Shown in pieces: positions 1 through 5,726 of a stretch of 5,726 nucleotides of DNA (position 1 is the first letter of the stretch; each line of letters opens with the position of its first letter). The DNA is from Gammaproteobacteria bacterium (GTDB lineage: Bacteria; Pseudomonadota; Gammaproteobacteria; Pseudomonadales; Azotimanducaceae): positions 1 to 5,726 of the forward strand of contig JAPPHP010000170.1 of assembly GCA_028821035.1 (NCBI GenBank), given 5' to 3'. Both the position numbers and the translations under genes were made by a program. Under the pieces are notes generated by a model. The model was not told the origin of the DNA and did not search any database. It was given only the letters and a program-made list of their open reading frames with translations.

Positions 1-269
1 GACAAGTTCTTGTCGGGCTCGGAGGCGGCTTCCACGAGTTCGCGGACACGCGGACCTACCGCCGCGTCCAGATCGGCTGCCTTCAACGTCGTATCCTCGA
101 TGACGTCATGCAGGAGCCCGGCCGCCACGGTCTCGTCGTCGTAGCCGTAGCCTGACAGCGTCGCTGCGACGGCGAGCGGATGCTCGATGTAGGGCGTGAC
201 GCCATCCTTGCGCGTTTGCCCCGTGTGCGCGCGTCGCGCCAGCTCCCGGGCGGTGTCGATAAGGTCCAT
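1..269 (-). CDS. SpoT/MESH1-like HD-domain hydrolase, N-terminal part (cut by window edge)
   Basis: The first 89 codons of a gene that runs off the left edge. The protein opens with an amphipathic helix followed by the segment around H15-G17-Q18-R20-K21-D22-G23, then P26-Y27-I28-E29-H30-P31 and L53-H54-D55-V56-I57-E58-D59-T60. These match the metal-binding HD core of the (p)ppGpp hydrolase domain of Rel/SpoT and of the stand-alone MESH1 enzymes. The 24-residue step from H30 to H54 equals the H53-H77 step in Rel hydrolase domains. Family members are cytosolic, usually Mn-dependent, and remove the 3' pyrophosphate from alarmones. The later catalytic residues lie outside the window, so activity cannot be confirmed, nor can a synthetase domain be excluded; the start directly at the HD domain fits a small single-domain hydrolase. 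The ATG at 269 has a good Shine-Dalgarno sequence overlapping the stop of the DUF2779 gene 15 bases upstream, so the two are probably translated from one mRNA. Family assignment is firm; substrate is inferred. Confidence 0.88.
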   Translation of the reverse strand, partial: MDLIDTARELARRAHTGQTRKDGVTPYIEHPLAVAATLSGYGYDDETVAAGLLHDVIEDTTLKAADLDAAVGPRVRELVEAASEPDKNL

Positions 270-280
270 GTCGCTTCCGT

Positions 281-286
281 CTCCTT
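281..286 (-). promoter_or_regulatory. Shine-Dalgarno for the HD hydrolase gene
   Basis: On the minus strand this reads AAGGAG and lies 11 bases before the ATG at 269. Its first two bases are part of the TAA stop codon (287-285) of the DUF2779 gene. The overlap of stop and ribosome binding site is typical of translationally coupled operon partners and supports the chosen start. Confidence 0.75.
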
Positions 287-1823
287 ACTCCTGCTGCTCG
301 CTCCCAGCCTGCGGGGTGCTTGCTCGTCTCCTGATTGCCGCCAGCACCTGGACCGTCGCCATCGTGTCTCTCTCGCAGTAGGCGCGCAGATCTTTGAAGG
401 TGGTCTGGCGCTCAGCCTCGTCATCAGTAGCAAGCGCCCTCATGTACCTGACCGACGCGAGTTGTCCGTCGGTGATGGCCAGGTCCTCGTAGTCCGTGTC
501 CGTGAGGGCCGGAAGCACGCTCTTCAACGAGTACGAGCCACGAAACTCGGGGTGGTAGTAGTGCCGGCGGATGATCGCGTGCAGATCGACGAGCCGGTGC
601 AGGATCCGCTGAAGTGCCTCGGCCCTGCGGGGTACCGCATGCATCAGTCCGCGAACGACTTGGTGCTCGAACTTCGAGTAGACGCAGATTGACCCGCGTG
701 TTCCTAGGGCCTGGATCAAGCGTTCGGTCAGCATCGGGCGCGGGTCGTCCGTGCCCTCGTGCAGATAGTCCTCGTGCTGGTGTGTCCCGACACCTTCCGT
801 GTGGACCGAGAACAGAAACGGAATGCTCGCGTAGGGCCTGTTGCCGACGAACCTCGGTATGGCGGGCGCAAAGGTCTCGAAGTCGAGATGCCGAACCGGT
901 TCTTCAAGCCTGGCCAGGCTGGCCTTGAAGTCGCCCCTCACGAGATCACGGCTCTCGGCGACTGCACGGCGAACGATGTGTTGTGTAGACGACAACGTAA
1001 AGTCGGGCGGGATGTCACGTACCTCGCTGATGCCCAGGGCGACCAGTTCATCGCGCCTCTTGGCGGAGAGCCTGGGCAGCTCATCGATACCGTGCTCGAA
1101 CCGCGGCGCGTGCCGCGTACAGTGCCCGAGGTACGGACAGGTATAGGGCGTGTTGCAGTGGTCGCCGGGCGCGATGGCGGGGGCCTCCGCGCGGGCGAGC
1201 ATCCCCTTCATGTTGCCCACTTCCTTAGGTACCTGGCTCAGCAGGGCGGTCGCGGGTTCCAGCACGGAGTGCAGTCTGAACAGGGCGTGCGGGTCCGGTG
1301 GTTCTTCGGTGCGAACGAACCTGCTGTCCAGCGTGAGGACACAGGCGTCTTTAACGTCGAGACCGGCTCCTCTGAGTACCCAGAGCTGCACGGCCGTGTC
1401 CAGCAGAAAGACCTCCTTGACGCGCGTGGTGGACTTCACTTCCACCAAGCGCCAACCCCCCTCGAGTAACCGTTCGAGCACATCGGCGCGCACCACGACA
1501 CCCTCGTGCTCGAAGGCTGCCTCGAAGAGTGCCGGAACTCGGTCGTCGCCGATCAGGCGCCGGGTCTCTTCAACCGCTTCGTCGAAGTGACGGTAGTCCT
1601 GCGCGATCAGCCGCCCCCCGGGATAGCGCGTGCACGCGAGCTGCCCGACTTCGTGACCAGTGTCGAAGATGAACTGCGAGACCTCGTCGACAACTGGCGC
1701 GAAGTCGCGCTGGTAGGTGTCGAACCAAAGGCGGAGGTGGCACTGCGAGCCGCTTATGTACCTGGACTTGGAGAGGCCGGGCGCAGTCCTGGGTTCCGTG
1801 AGTCCTGGAGGGCTCGTCTTCAT
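285..1823 (-). CDS. DUF2779 protein: Cas4/RecB-like PD-(D/E)XK nuclease fused to a DEDD exonuclease domain
   Basis: A 512-residue predicted double nuclease. The N-terminal half (about residues 17-240) looks Cas4/RecB-like. It starts with an LSKSRY segment and C28, then shows R112-A113-D114 and E128-V129-K130, the acidic/lysine core of PD-(D/E)XK enzymes, then Q146. C223, C229 and C235 follow with C-x5-C-x5-C spacing and, with C28, could hold a 4Fe-4S cluster as in Cas4 and AddB. The C-terminal half (about 305-500) is the DUF2779 domain. Its H312-L313-D314-F315-E316 resembles ExoI of DnaQ-like 3'-5' exonucleases, Y382-x2-F385-E386 the middle motif, and Y482-x3-D486 ExoIII of the DEDDy type. 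G429-S430-Y431-S432-L433-K434 followed by V436-L437-P438 is a DUF2779 hallmark. No membrane segment or signal peptide is seen. It starts 12 bases after the WYL stop, with an AGGA ribosome site overlapping that stop. Domain calls are strong; nuclease activity and target are inferred. Confidence 0.88.
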   Translation of the reverse strand: MKTSPPGLTEPRTAPGLSKSRYISGSQCHLRLWFDTYQRDFAPVVDEVSQFIFDTGHEVGQLACTRYPGGRLIAQDYRHFDEAVEETRRLIGDDRVPALFEAAFEHEGVVVRADVLERLLEGGWRLVEVKSTTRVKEVFLLDTAVQLWVLRGAGLDVKDACVLTLDSRFVRTEEPPDPHALFRLHSVLEPATALLSQVPKEVGNMKGMLARAEAPAIAPGDHCNTPYTCPYLGHCTRHAPRFEHGIDELPRLSAKRRDELVALGISEVRDIPPDFTLSSTQHIVRRAVAESRDLVRGDFKASLARLEEPVRHLDFETFAPAIPRFVGNRPYASIPFLFSVHTEGVGTHQHEDYLHEGTDDPRPMLTERLIQALGTRGSICVYSKFEHQVVRGLMHAVPRRAEALQRILHRLVDLHAIIRRHYYHPEFRGSYSLKSVLPALTDTDYEDLAITDGQLASVRYMRALATDDEAERQTTFKDLRAYCERDTMATVQVLAAIRRRASTPQAGSEQQE

Positions 1824-1833
1824 CGGTACTCAG

Positions 1834-1837
1834 TCCT
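1834..1837 (-). promoter_or_regulatory. Probable ribosome binding site of the DUF2779 gene
   Basis: The minus strand reads AGGA, 10 bases before the ATG at 1823 and overlapping the TAG stop of the WYL gene (1838-1836). It is a short match, but its position is right, and it repeats the stop/ribosome-site overlap seen at the next junction downstream. Confidence 0.5.
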
Positions 1838-2882
1838 AACCGGCATCCGACGAAGAATGTGTCGCTTCCAGGTCACCACTCGCATACGCCGCACTCATCA
1901 CGCCTGCATGCTCTCGAAACTCCTCCCGTAACGCCTCCGGCCCCAACACCTCCACAGCACCGCCGAAGCCAAGCAGCCACCATCTCAGGTCCGCCGTGTC
2001 CGCCACCGTGGCCTCCACCAGAACCCGCCCGTCGTCCTGCTCCGTGGTCCGGTGATCGGACGCCAACCGGCTCTCGGTGAGGTGCAGCGCCGCGTCCGCC
2101 GCAAAGAGCGCGCGCAGCCGGACCTTGTCGGTGCGGACAGGGTAGGAGAACCGAAGCTCCTCCTGGATATGCGCGGACAGCCGAAACCCGGGCGGGCTCT
2201 TGACGGAAGTCTCGAGTTCCACCGACTTCGCCATCCGGTGCAGGACGTAGTGCCGCACGTCTTCGTAGTCCCACGAGGTGGCGACCAGGTAGACAATGCC
2301 GTCCCGCAAGACGATGCCGAGCGGGTTCAGCACCATGCGTTCGCTGCGCCGCCCCGCCTTGCTCCGGTAGTCCACCTCCAACTGCCGGTTGTGCATCAGC
2401 GCCGAATACACCGTCTGCTGTACGTCGTCACGAATGTCCGGAGGCTTGAGGACTGGTCCCCGCCCCACGATGCGTGCCCTCTCCACCCACTTCCCGAGCG
2501 CCGTGTCCGCGATCACCTGATCCGCATGGAGGAAGTAGGGTTCGAGGCGACGTAGCGCAGCGGGTGGCATAAGCGGCTTCAGGTACTCGGACGCGAGGCG
2601 CAGCACGAACGCGGTGGACTGACCCATGGCCGGAATCTGGGTGAGCGCGTGGCGGTCGATCCAGTACCAGTAGTTCGCCCGGCCCCGCGTTTCGGAAGCG
2701 ATGGGAAAGCGGCCTGACAGCATCTCCAGGCTGCGCTGGATGGAACGGACGGATACGTCGTACTCCGAATCCTCCTCCAGCAGCTCTTCGCGAATCTGCC
2801 GGGTGCTCTTCCTGCCGGGGTCGACGGGGATGGCCGCGAGCATCGCCAGATGACGGAGGACCGTATCGGTCGCCTTGCGCAT
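1836..2882 (-). CDS. WYL-domain transcriptional regulator
   Basis: A 348-residue cytosolic, DNA-binding regulator of the YafY/WYL class. Residues 1-75 form a winged helix-turn-helix: the opening resembles many proteobacterial WYL proteins (R-K-A-T-D-T-V-L-R-H-L-x-M-L-x-x-I-P), and S44-V45-R46-S47-I48-Q49-R50 is the likely recognition helix. The WYL domain spans about 155-222, with Y172 in the first strand, V197-Y198-L199 in place of the literal W-Y-L, and R210, Y212, H215 and R216 as the conserved basic ligand-contact set. Residues 253-335, with L299-R300-W301-W302-L303-L304-G305, match the C-terminal WCX-like extension. WYL domains are thought to sense nucleotides or nucleic-acid fragments and often control defence loci. 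A GTG at 2960 would add 26 residues and overlap the AAA+ stop by 11 bases; I prefer the ATG at 2882 because family similarity begins there and a TACAAT box sits just before it. The gene lies inside the operon, so it probably regulates its own neighbours. Confidence 0.9.
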   Translation of the reverse strand: MRKATDTVLRHLAMLAAIPVDPGRKSTRQIREELLEEDSEYDVSVRSIQRSLEMLSGRFPIASETRGRANYWYWIDRHALTQIPAMGQSTAFVLRLASEYLKPLMPPAALRRLEPYFLHADQVIADTALGKWVERARIVGRGPVLKPPDIRDDVQQTVYSALMHNRQLEVDYRSKAGRRSERMVLNPLGIVLRDGIVYLVATSWDYEDVRHYVLHRMAKSVELETSVKSPPGFRLSAHIQEELRFSYPVRTDKVRLRALFAADAALHLTESRLASDHRTTEQDDGRVLVEATVADTADLRWWLLGFGGAVEVLGPEALREEFREHAGVMSAAYASGDLEATHSSSDAG

Positions 2883-2888
2883 CGGGCG

Positions 2889-2915
2889 ATTGTACTGGTC
2901 GCTAGTGACGGCCAA
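2889..2915 (-). promoter_or_regulatory. Candidate promoter giving a leaderless WYL transcript
   Basis: On the minus strand a TTGGCC box (2915-2910) is followed after 15 bases by TACAAT (2894-2889). Shifting one base to CTTGGC gives a 16-base spacer. TACAAT ends exactly 6 bases before the ATG at 2882, so initiation at the usual distance would fall on or next to the A of the start codon. No Shine-Dalgarno sequence precedes this ATG, which fits a leaderless mRNA. The -35 match is weak and the -10 could arise by chance, so this is a prediction only. Confidence 0.4.
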
Positions 2916-2949
2916 GGCGCGGCATCCCCGGAACCCTCGTCCCCCGCGA

Positions 2950-5001
2950 CTAGGGCGCACCGAACCCGATGGCGGCCCTGCGCCCCGGCTTCATGTCGCA
3001 CTCCGCCCGCAGCATCTCGACCAAAGCGTCGCCATCGCCCAGTTGGCCCAGCACTTCCGCCTTGCGGCGCACGACCTCGAAGTCCCCCGGCGCAAGACAG
3101 TCCAACCCGTCGAGCTGGGACGGCGCTTCCGTGCCGAAGTAGGCCAGGAAGGCGGAGCGCGCGGACTGCGTCCCGAGGTACCCGAGCGTCACCTTGAACG
3201 TGAAACGCCGTAGCACGGCCTCGTCGAGCTTGTCCGCGTAGTTGGTCGTGCAGGCGAACGGCAGCGGGTGGCTCTCCATCCAGGTCAGCATCTCGTTCAC
3301 CTGGCTGATCTCCCAGTTCCGCTGCGCTCCCCGGCGATCCGCCAGCAACGAGTCCGCTTCGTCGAACACGAGAAACGCCTCGTCGGCGCGCGCCTCGGCG
3401 AAGGCCTCGGCGATGTTCTTCTCGGTCTGGCCGACGTACATGCCGAGCAGGTCCGACGCCCGCCGCTGGATGACCTCCAGGTCCATTCGCTCGGCGAGGT
3501 AGCGGGCGTAGGCGCTCTTGCCCGTGCCGGGAGGCCCCTGCAGGCAGAGCGAGAAACGCCGCTCGCCGCGGTCGGCCAGGCGCGCCGCGACCTCGGTGAG
3601 GTCGATGTCGGCCGAGAGGAGCGTCGCATCGAATCGATGCGCGCCGCGAAACGCAGGTCGGTCGCAGCCGAGTACGCGAGAGAGACTCCGTACGCCCCGG
3701 CGCACCAGTTCGAAATCGCCGTCGGCCAATGCGGCAGCGGCCGTAGCGCCGGCGGCCACGCCCGGAGAGGCGTCGAACTCCCTGGCCAGCGCCAGTGTCT
3801 GGGCCGGCGTCGCCTCGATTCCATGGCTCGACAGTTGCCGCTGCCAGACCCTCGCGCGCACGTTCGTCGAAGGCTGTCGCATCTCCAGGGCGAAGGTCAT
3901 CCGGCGGAGGATGGCCGGATCGATGTCTCCCGCGATATTCGTGGTCCAGAACGTCGGCGCCGGGGTTTCCTCGAGGAGGCGGTTCATGAACACCTTGGAC
4001 TCACCTCCACGCCGGCCGCTGCCGAACAACGTCCACGGGAACGTCGATCCCGAGAGGAGATCCTCCATCTCGTCGAAGAGGAGCACGCCGCCCGAGTCCT
4101 CGCCGAGCAGGCACTGCGCGAGACGCAGCTCCGCCAGACGCTCCTGGCGGGACGGCTCGTTGCCCTTGTCGTCCGCCTCGCCGACACCGAACAGGTCGAG
4201 GCCGGCCTTGCTGGCAAGCACGCGGCAGAACTCGGTCTTGCCGGTACCGGGCGGTCCGTAGACCAGGACGTTCACGCCCCGGGCGCCGCGATCGACGGCG
4301 CCGCGGAGGATCCGCAACACGTCCTCCCGACTCTGTCCGAGGTGTTCGAAATCCGACCACTCGAGTTCGCTCGCGCCGCCCGCGCCGAGCAGGAACTGCC
4401 GCACGTCGATCTCCTCCGGGTCGGGAGCATCCAGGCGGCGCAGACGGCCGATTGCCTGGATGTCCTGGTCCTGGTCGATGGAGACCAGCCCGGTGCGTAC
4501 CAGCGGCGCGTCTTCCGCGAAGCGGTCGGCAACGAGGTTGACGGACCTGCCCAGCACGCACGACAGTGCTCCGCCGCGGGCATTCATGGGCATCCGCGAC
4601 CCGCCCATGTGCAGGAAGGCCGCGTCGATCAGGGACTCGACGACAGGCTGCGTGCCATAGCGCAACAGCACCTCCAGGAGATCCACGTCCAGCGACGACA
4701 GGCCGACGGTCTCCCCGAGGCGACGCAGGCGGCGGCCCATCACGTCAGGAGGCGCGTCCGATGCTGCGCGGCGCGCCTTGTCGACGAGTCTGCGCAGCTC
4801 CCGCCAGTTGGCGGGTGACTCCGAGGCGTTCGATGCGGCGACGGCGATCCGTTCGCCTGACCGGCCGCCACTGGCAAGGGGTGCTGCGTTGTCCGCCAAC
4901 CACTCCAGCAGGTTTGCCGCTTGCGCGCGCTTACGGCGCAGGCGCCCGAGCATGTTGGCGAGATAGGAGAGGGCGAGATGGCGTTCGTGGCTGTTGAGCA
5001 T
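2950..5001 (-). CDS. Tandem AAA+ ATPase (two AAA modules, SpoVK/Cdc48-like)
   Basis: A 683-residue protein with two AAA+ modules. Module 1 (about 240-385) has Walker A G249-P-P-G-T-G-K255-T256, Walker B L307-L308-F309-D310-E311, sensor-1 T353-T354-N355 and paired arginines R366-R367. Module 2 (about 478-620) has Walker A G489-P-P-G-T-G-K495-S496, Walker B F543-L-V-F-D547-E548, sensor-1 T585-T586-N587 and R598-R599. Module 2 also carries a pore-loop-like M521-Y522-V523-G524 followed by T526-E527-K528-N529, as in classical AAA unfoldases; module 1 has a charged stretch there instead (about 273-290). Residues 1-240 are mostly helical in appearance, contain no motif I recognise and probably recruit substrate or partner. 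All catalytic residues are intact, so both sites should bind and cleave ATP. The ATG at 5001 is the first start after an in-frame stop at 5031; no good Shine-Dalgarno sequence precedes it. The gene lies between an SMC-like ATPase and a WYL regulator. The remodelled substrate is unknown. Confidence 0.9.
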   Translation of the reverse strand: MLNSHERHLALSYLANMLGRLRRKRAQAANLLEWLADNAAPLASGGRSGERIAVAASNASESPANWRELRRLVDKARRAASDAPPDVMGRRLRRLGETVGLSSLDVDLLEVLLRYGTQPVVESLIDAAFLHMGGSRMPMNARGGALSCVLGRSVNLVADRFAEDAPLVRTGLVSIDQDQDIQAIGRLRRLDAPDPEEIDVRQFLLGAGGASELEWSDFEHLGQSREDVLRILRGAVDRGARGVNVLVYGPPGTGKTEFCRVLASKAGLDLFGVGEADDKGNEPSRQERLAELRLAQCLLGEDSGGVLLFDEMEDLLSGSTFPWTLFGSGRRGGESKVFMNRLLEETPAPTFWTTNIAGDIDPAILRRMTFALEMRQPSTNVRARVWQRQLSSHGIEATPAQTLALAREFDASPGVAAGATAAAALADGDFELVRRGVRSLSRVLGCDRPAFRGAHRFDATLLSADIDLTEVAARLADRGERRFSLCLQGPPGTGKSAYARYLAERMDLEVIQRRASDLLGMYVGQTEKNIAEAFAEARADEAFLVFDEADSLLADRRGAQRNWEISQVNEMLTWMESHPLPFACTTNYADKLDEAVLRRFTFKVTLGYLGTQSARSAFLAYFGTEAPSQLDGLDCLAPGDFEVVRRKAEVLGQLGDGDALVEMLRAECDMKPGRRAAIGFGAP

Positions 5002-5027
5002 GGGGTGTCCGGACCGCGACGAGATCG

Positions 5028-5060
5028 GCTACCGTACGATAGCTATACGACAAAAGTCGT
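5028..5060. repeat. Cluster of three short dyad symmetries before the AAA+ gene
   Basis: Three inverted repeats lie side by side. At 5028-5043 is a 16-bp near-palindrome with seven of eight pairs matching, centred on CGTACG. At 5039-5046 is the perfect 8-bp palindrome ATAGCTAT. At 5047-5060 is a perfect 5-bp stem, ACGAC/GTCGT, around AAAA. They span the last codons and stop of the SMC-like gene and end 27 bases before the AAA+ start, in a patch richer in A+T than its surroundings. No run of T follows on the minus strand, so a standard terminator is unlikely. An operator, a weak internal promoter or an mRNA hairpin are all possible; chance is also possible because each element is short. Confidence 0.35.
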
Positions 5061-5726
5061 CGCATAACGTGAGCGTGTAGCGTCTGTCCACCCATGGATC
5101 GAGCAGTTCCTCGCACCCGTCGATCTCTTCGTCTGACATGGCAAGCACGAGCTGCGCGTTGCGTTGCCCCGCCTGACGAAGTGCTGCCCGTCGAGGCTCG
5201 AGGTCGAGGCACGCGATCGGCGCATCGATCACGGCGAATGTCTCGATGCGGCTCACATCCATGAGGCCGAAGAGGAGAGCGATCGCCAGCGCGTGTCTCG
5301 CACTGCCGCCCAACTGCTCGTACGCGAGCCTGAATGAACCGTCCGACTCTGACATCACGAGCCGGAAATCCGTCGTGATCGATGCGCGGCTGGTACCAAT
5401 ATCCGCCGTGTGTCCTCCGATCATGTCGAGAAACAGCGCGTTCATGCGGTCGCTGACCCGCGTCAGAACGCGCGCGTCCAACCCGAAGGCCCGGAAGGCT
5501 GCCTCGACGGCGTGCGTGCCGGGTTCGGTGAAGGCGGCACAGCGCGTGTCGTTGAGGAACAGAATCTGCCGTCGGTCCTCGGGAAAGTGCGTCCGGATCA
5601 GGGATTCAGGGTCTTCGATCGGCACCGGACCCGCGGGAAGCAGGCTGAACAGTTCCACTGTCGTCGGACTGCGATCCCACTCGCCGTCCCATATCGACTC
5701 GGACGCTGAACGGACAAGCCTGTAAC
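5029..5726 (-). CDS. SMC/Rad50/DndD-like ABC-type ATPase, C-terminal part (cut by window edge)
   Basis: The frame is open to the right edge, so the true start lies outside; a GTG at 5658 is probably internal. The visible 231 residues look like the end of a coiled-coil ATPase of the SMC/RecN/DndD group. Counting from the first full codon at 5724, an ABC-signature region occurs at E136-Q137-L138-G139-G140-S141-A142-R143, followed by the helix A145-L-A-I-A-L-L-F-G-L. Walker B and D-loop follow at F163-A164-V165-I166-D167-A168-P169 and L173-D174, and then L192-V193-L194-A195-M196-S197-D198-E199-E200-I201, which matches the DndD-like ending with Asp where ABC proteins have His. Such proteins bind DNA and use ATP to clamp or sense it, for defence or repair. 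The usual Glu after the Walker B Asp is Ala (Thr in DndD-like proteins), and the signature departs from LSGGE. Walker A and the coiled coil are not visible. The stop lies 27 bases before the AAA+ gene and in the same frame. Confidence 0.75.
   Translation of the reverse strand, partial: YRLVRSASESIWDGEWDRSPTTVELFSLLPAGPVPIEDPESLIRTHFPEDRRQILFLNDTRCAAFTEPGTHAVEAAFRAFGLDARVLTRVSDRMNALFLDMIGGHTADIGTSRASITTDFRLVMSESDGSFRLAYEQLGGSARHALAIALLFGLMDVSRIETFAVIDAPIACLDLEPRRAALRQAGQRNAQLVLAMSDEEIDGCEELLDPWVDRRYTLTLCDDFCRIAIVR

Noticed and set aside
180..692. A plus-strand open frame (170 codons) spanning the DUF2779/HD junction
   Set aside because: It crosses two well-supported minus-strand genes and their junction, and its translation is low in recognisable structure.
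759..1469. A plus-strand open frame (236 codons) inside the DUF2779 gene
   Set aside because: It has no domain signature and lies wholly opposite the nuclease motifs, so it is an antisense shadow.
285..1823. DUF2779 protein considered as a Cas4 adaptation nuclease of a CRISPR locus
   Set aside because: The Cas4-like half carries a DUF2779 exonuclease domain, and no repeats, cas1 or cas2 lie in the window.
3268..4818. A long plus-strand open frame (516 codons) opposite the AAA+ gene
   Set aside because: Its translation is rich in Arg, Ala, Gly and His with no recognisable motif, and it mirrors the clearly conserved tandem AAA+ gene. Long antisense frames are expected in GC-rich coding DNA.
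5047..5060. Stem-loop considered as a transcription terminator of the SMC-like gene
   Set aside because: The stem is only 5 bp, it lies inside the coding region before the stop codon, and no T-run follows on the minus strand.
5246..5725. A plus-strand open frame near the right edge
   Set aside because: It lies opposite the SMC-like ATPase C-terminus, which has clear Walker B and D-loop motifs; the plus-strand product shows only Arg/Ser-rich shadow composition.

Overview
The window is GC-rich bacterial DNA, roughly 60-65% G+C by eye. It holds five genes packed head to tail on the minus strand, and no intergenic gap exceeds about 70 bases. The style of the WYL regulator and the codon bias suggest a proteobacterium or another high-GC Gram-negative lineage. 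No ribosomal, phage-structural or transposase gene is present to fix the taxon. I found no RNA gene, CRISPR array, insertion sequence or complete terminator.

In transcription order (right to left) the genes are as follows. (1) 5726-5029: the C-terminal 231 residues of an SMC/Rad50/DndD-like ABC-type ATPase, cut by the right edge. (2) 5001-2950: a 683-residue protein with two AAA+ modules behind an unassigned N-terminal region of about 240 residues. (3) 2882-1836: a WYL-domain transcriptional regulator (winged HTH, WYL, C-terminal WCX-like domain). (4) 1823-285: a DUF2779 protein that joins a Cas4/RecB-like PD-(D/E)XK nuclease with probable Fe-S cysteines to a DnaQ-like DEDD exonuclease domain. 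(5) 269-1: the N-terminal 89 residues of a small SpoT/MESH1-type HD hydrolase, cut by the left edge.

Spacing (27, 67, 12 and 15 bases) and ribosome binding sites that overlap the preceding stop codons argue for one operon, at least from the WYL gene to the HD gene. There may be a second promoter just before the WYL gene: a TACAAT box ends exactly 6 bases before its ATG, the geometry of a leaderless transcript. A cluster of small palindromes at the end of the SMC-like gene could be another control point ahead of the AAA+ gene.

A DNA-end or DNA-structure ATPase, a tandem AAA+ remodeller, a two-nuclease protein, a WYL regulator and a nucleotide (alarmone) hydrolase is the kind of mix found in anti-phage defence islands. 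I cannot match this set to any named system. That it is one functional system is an inference from gene order, and both flanks are needed to judge it.
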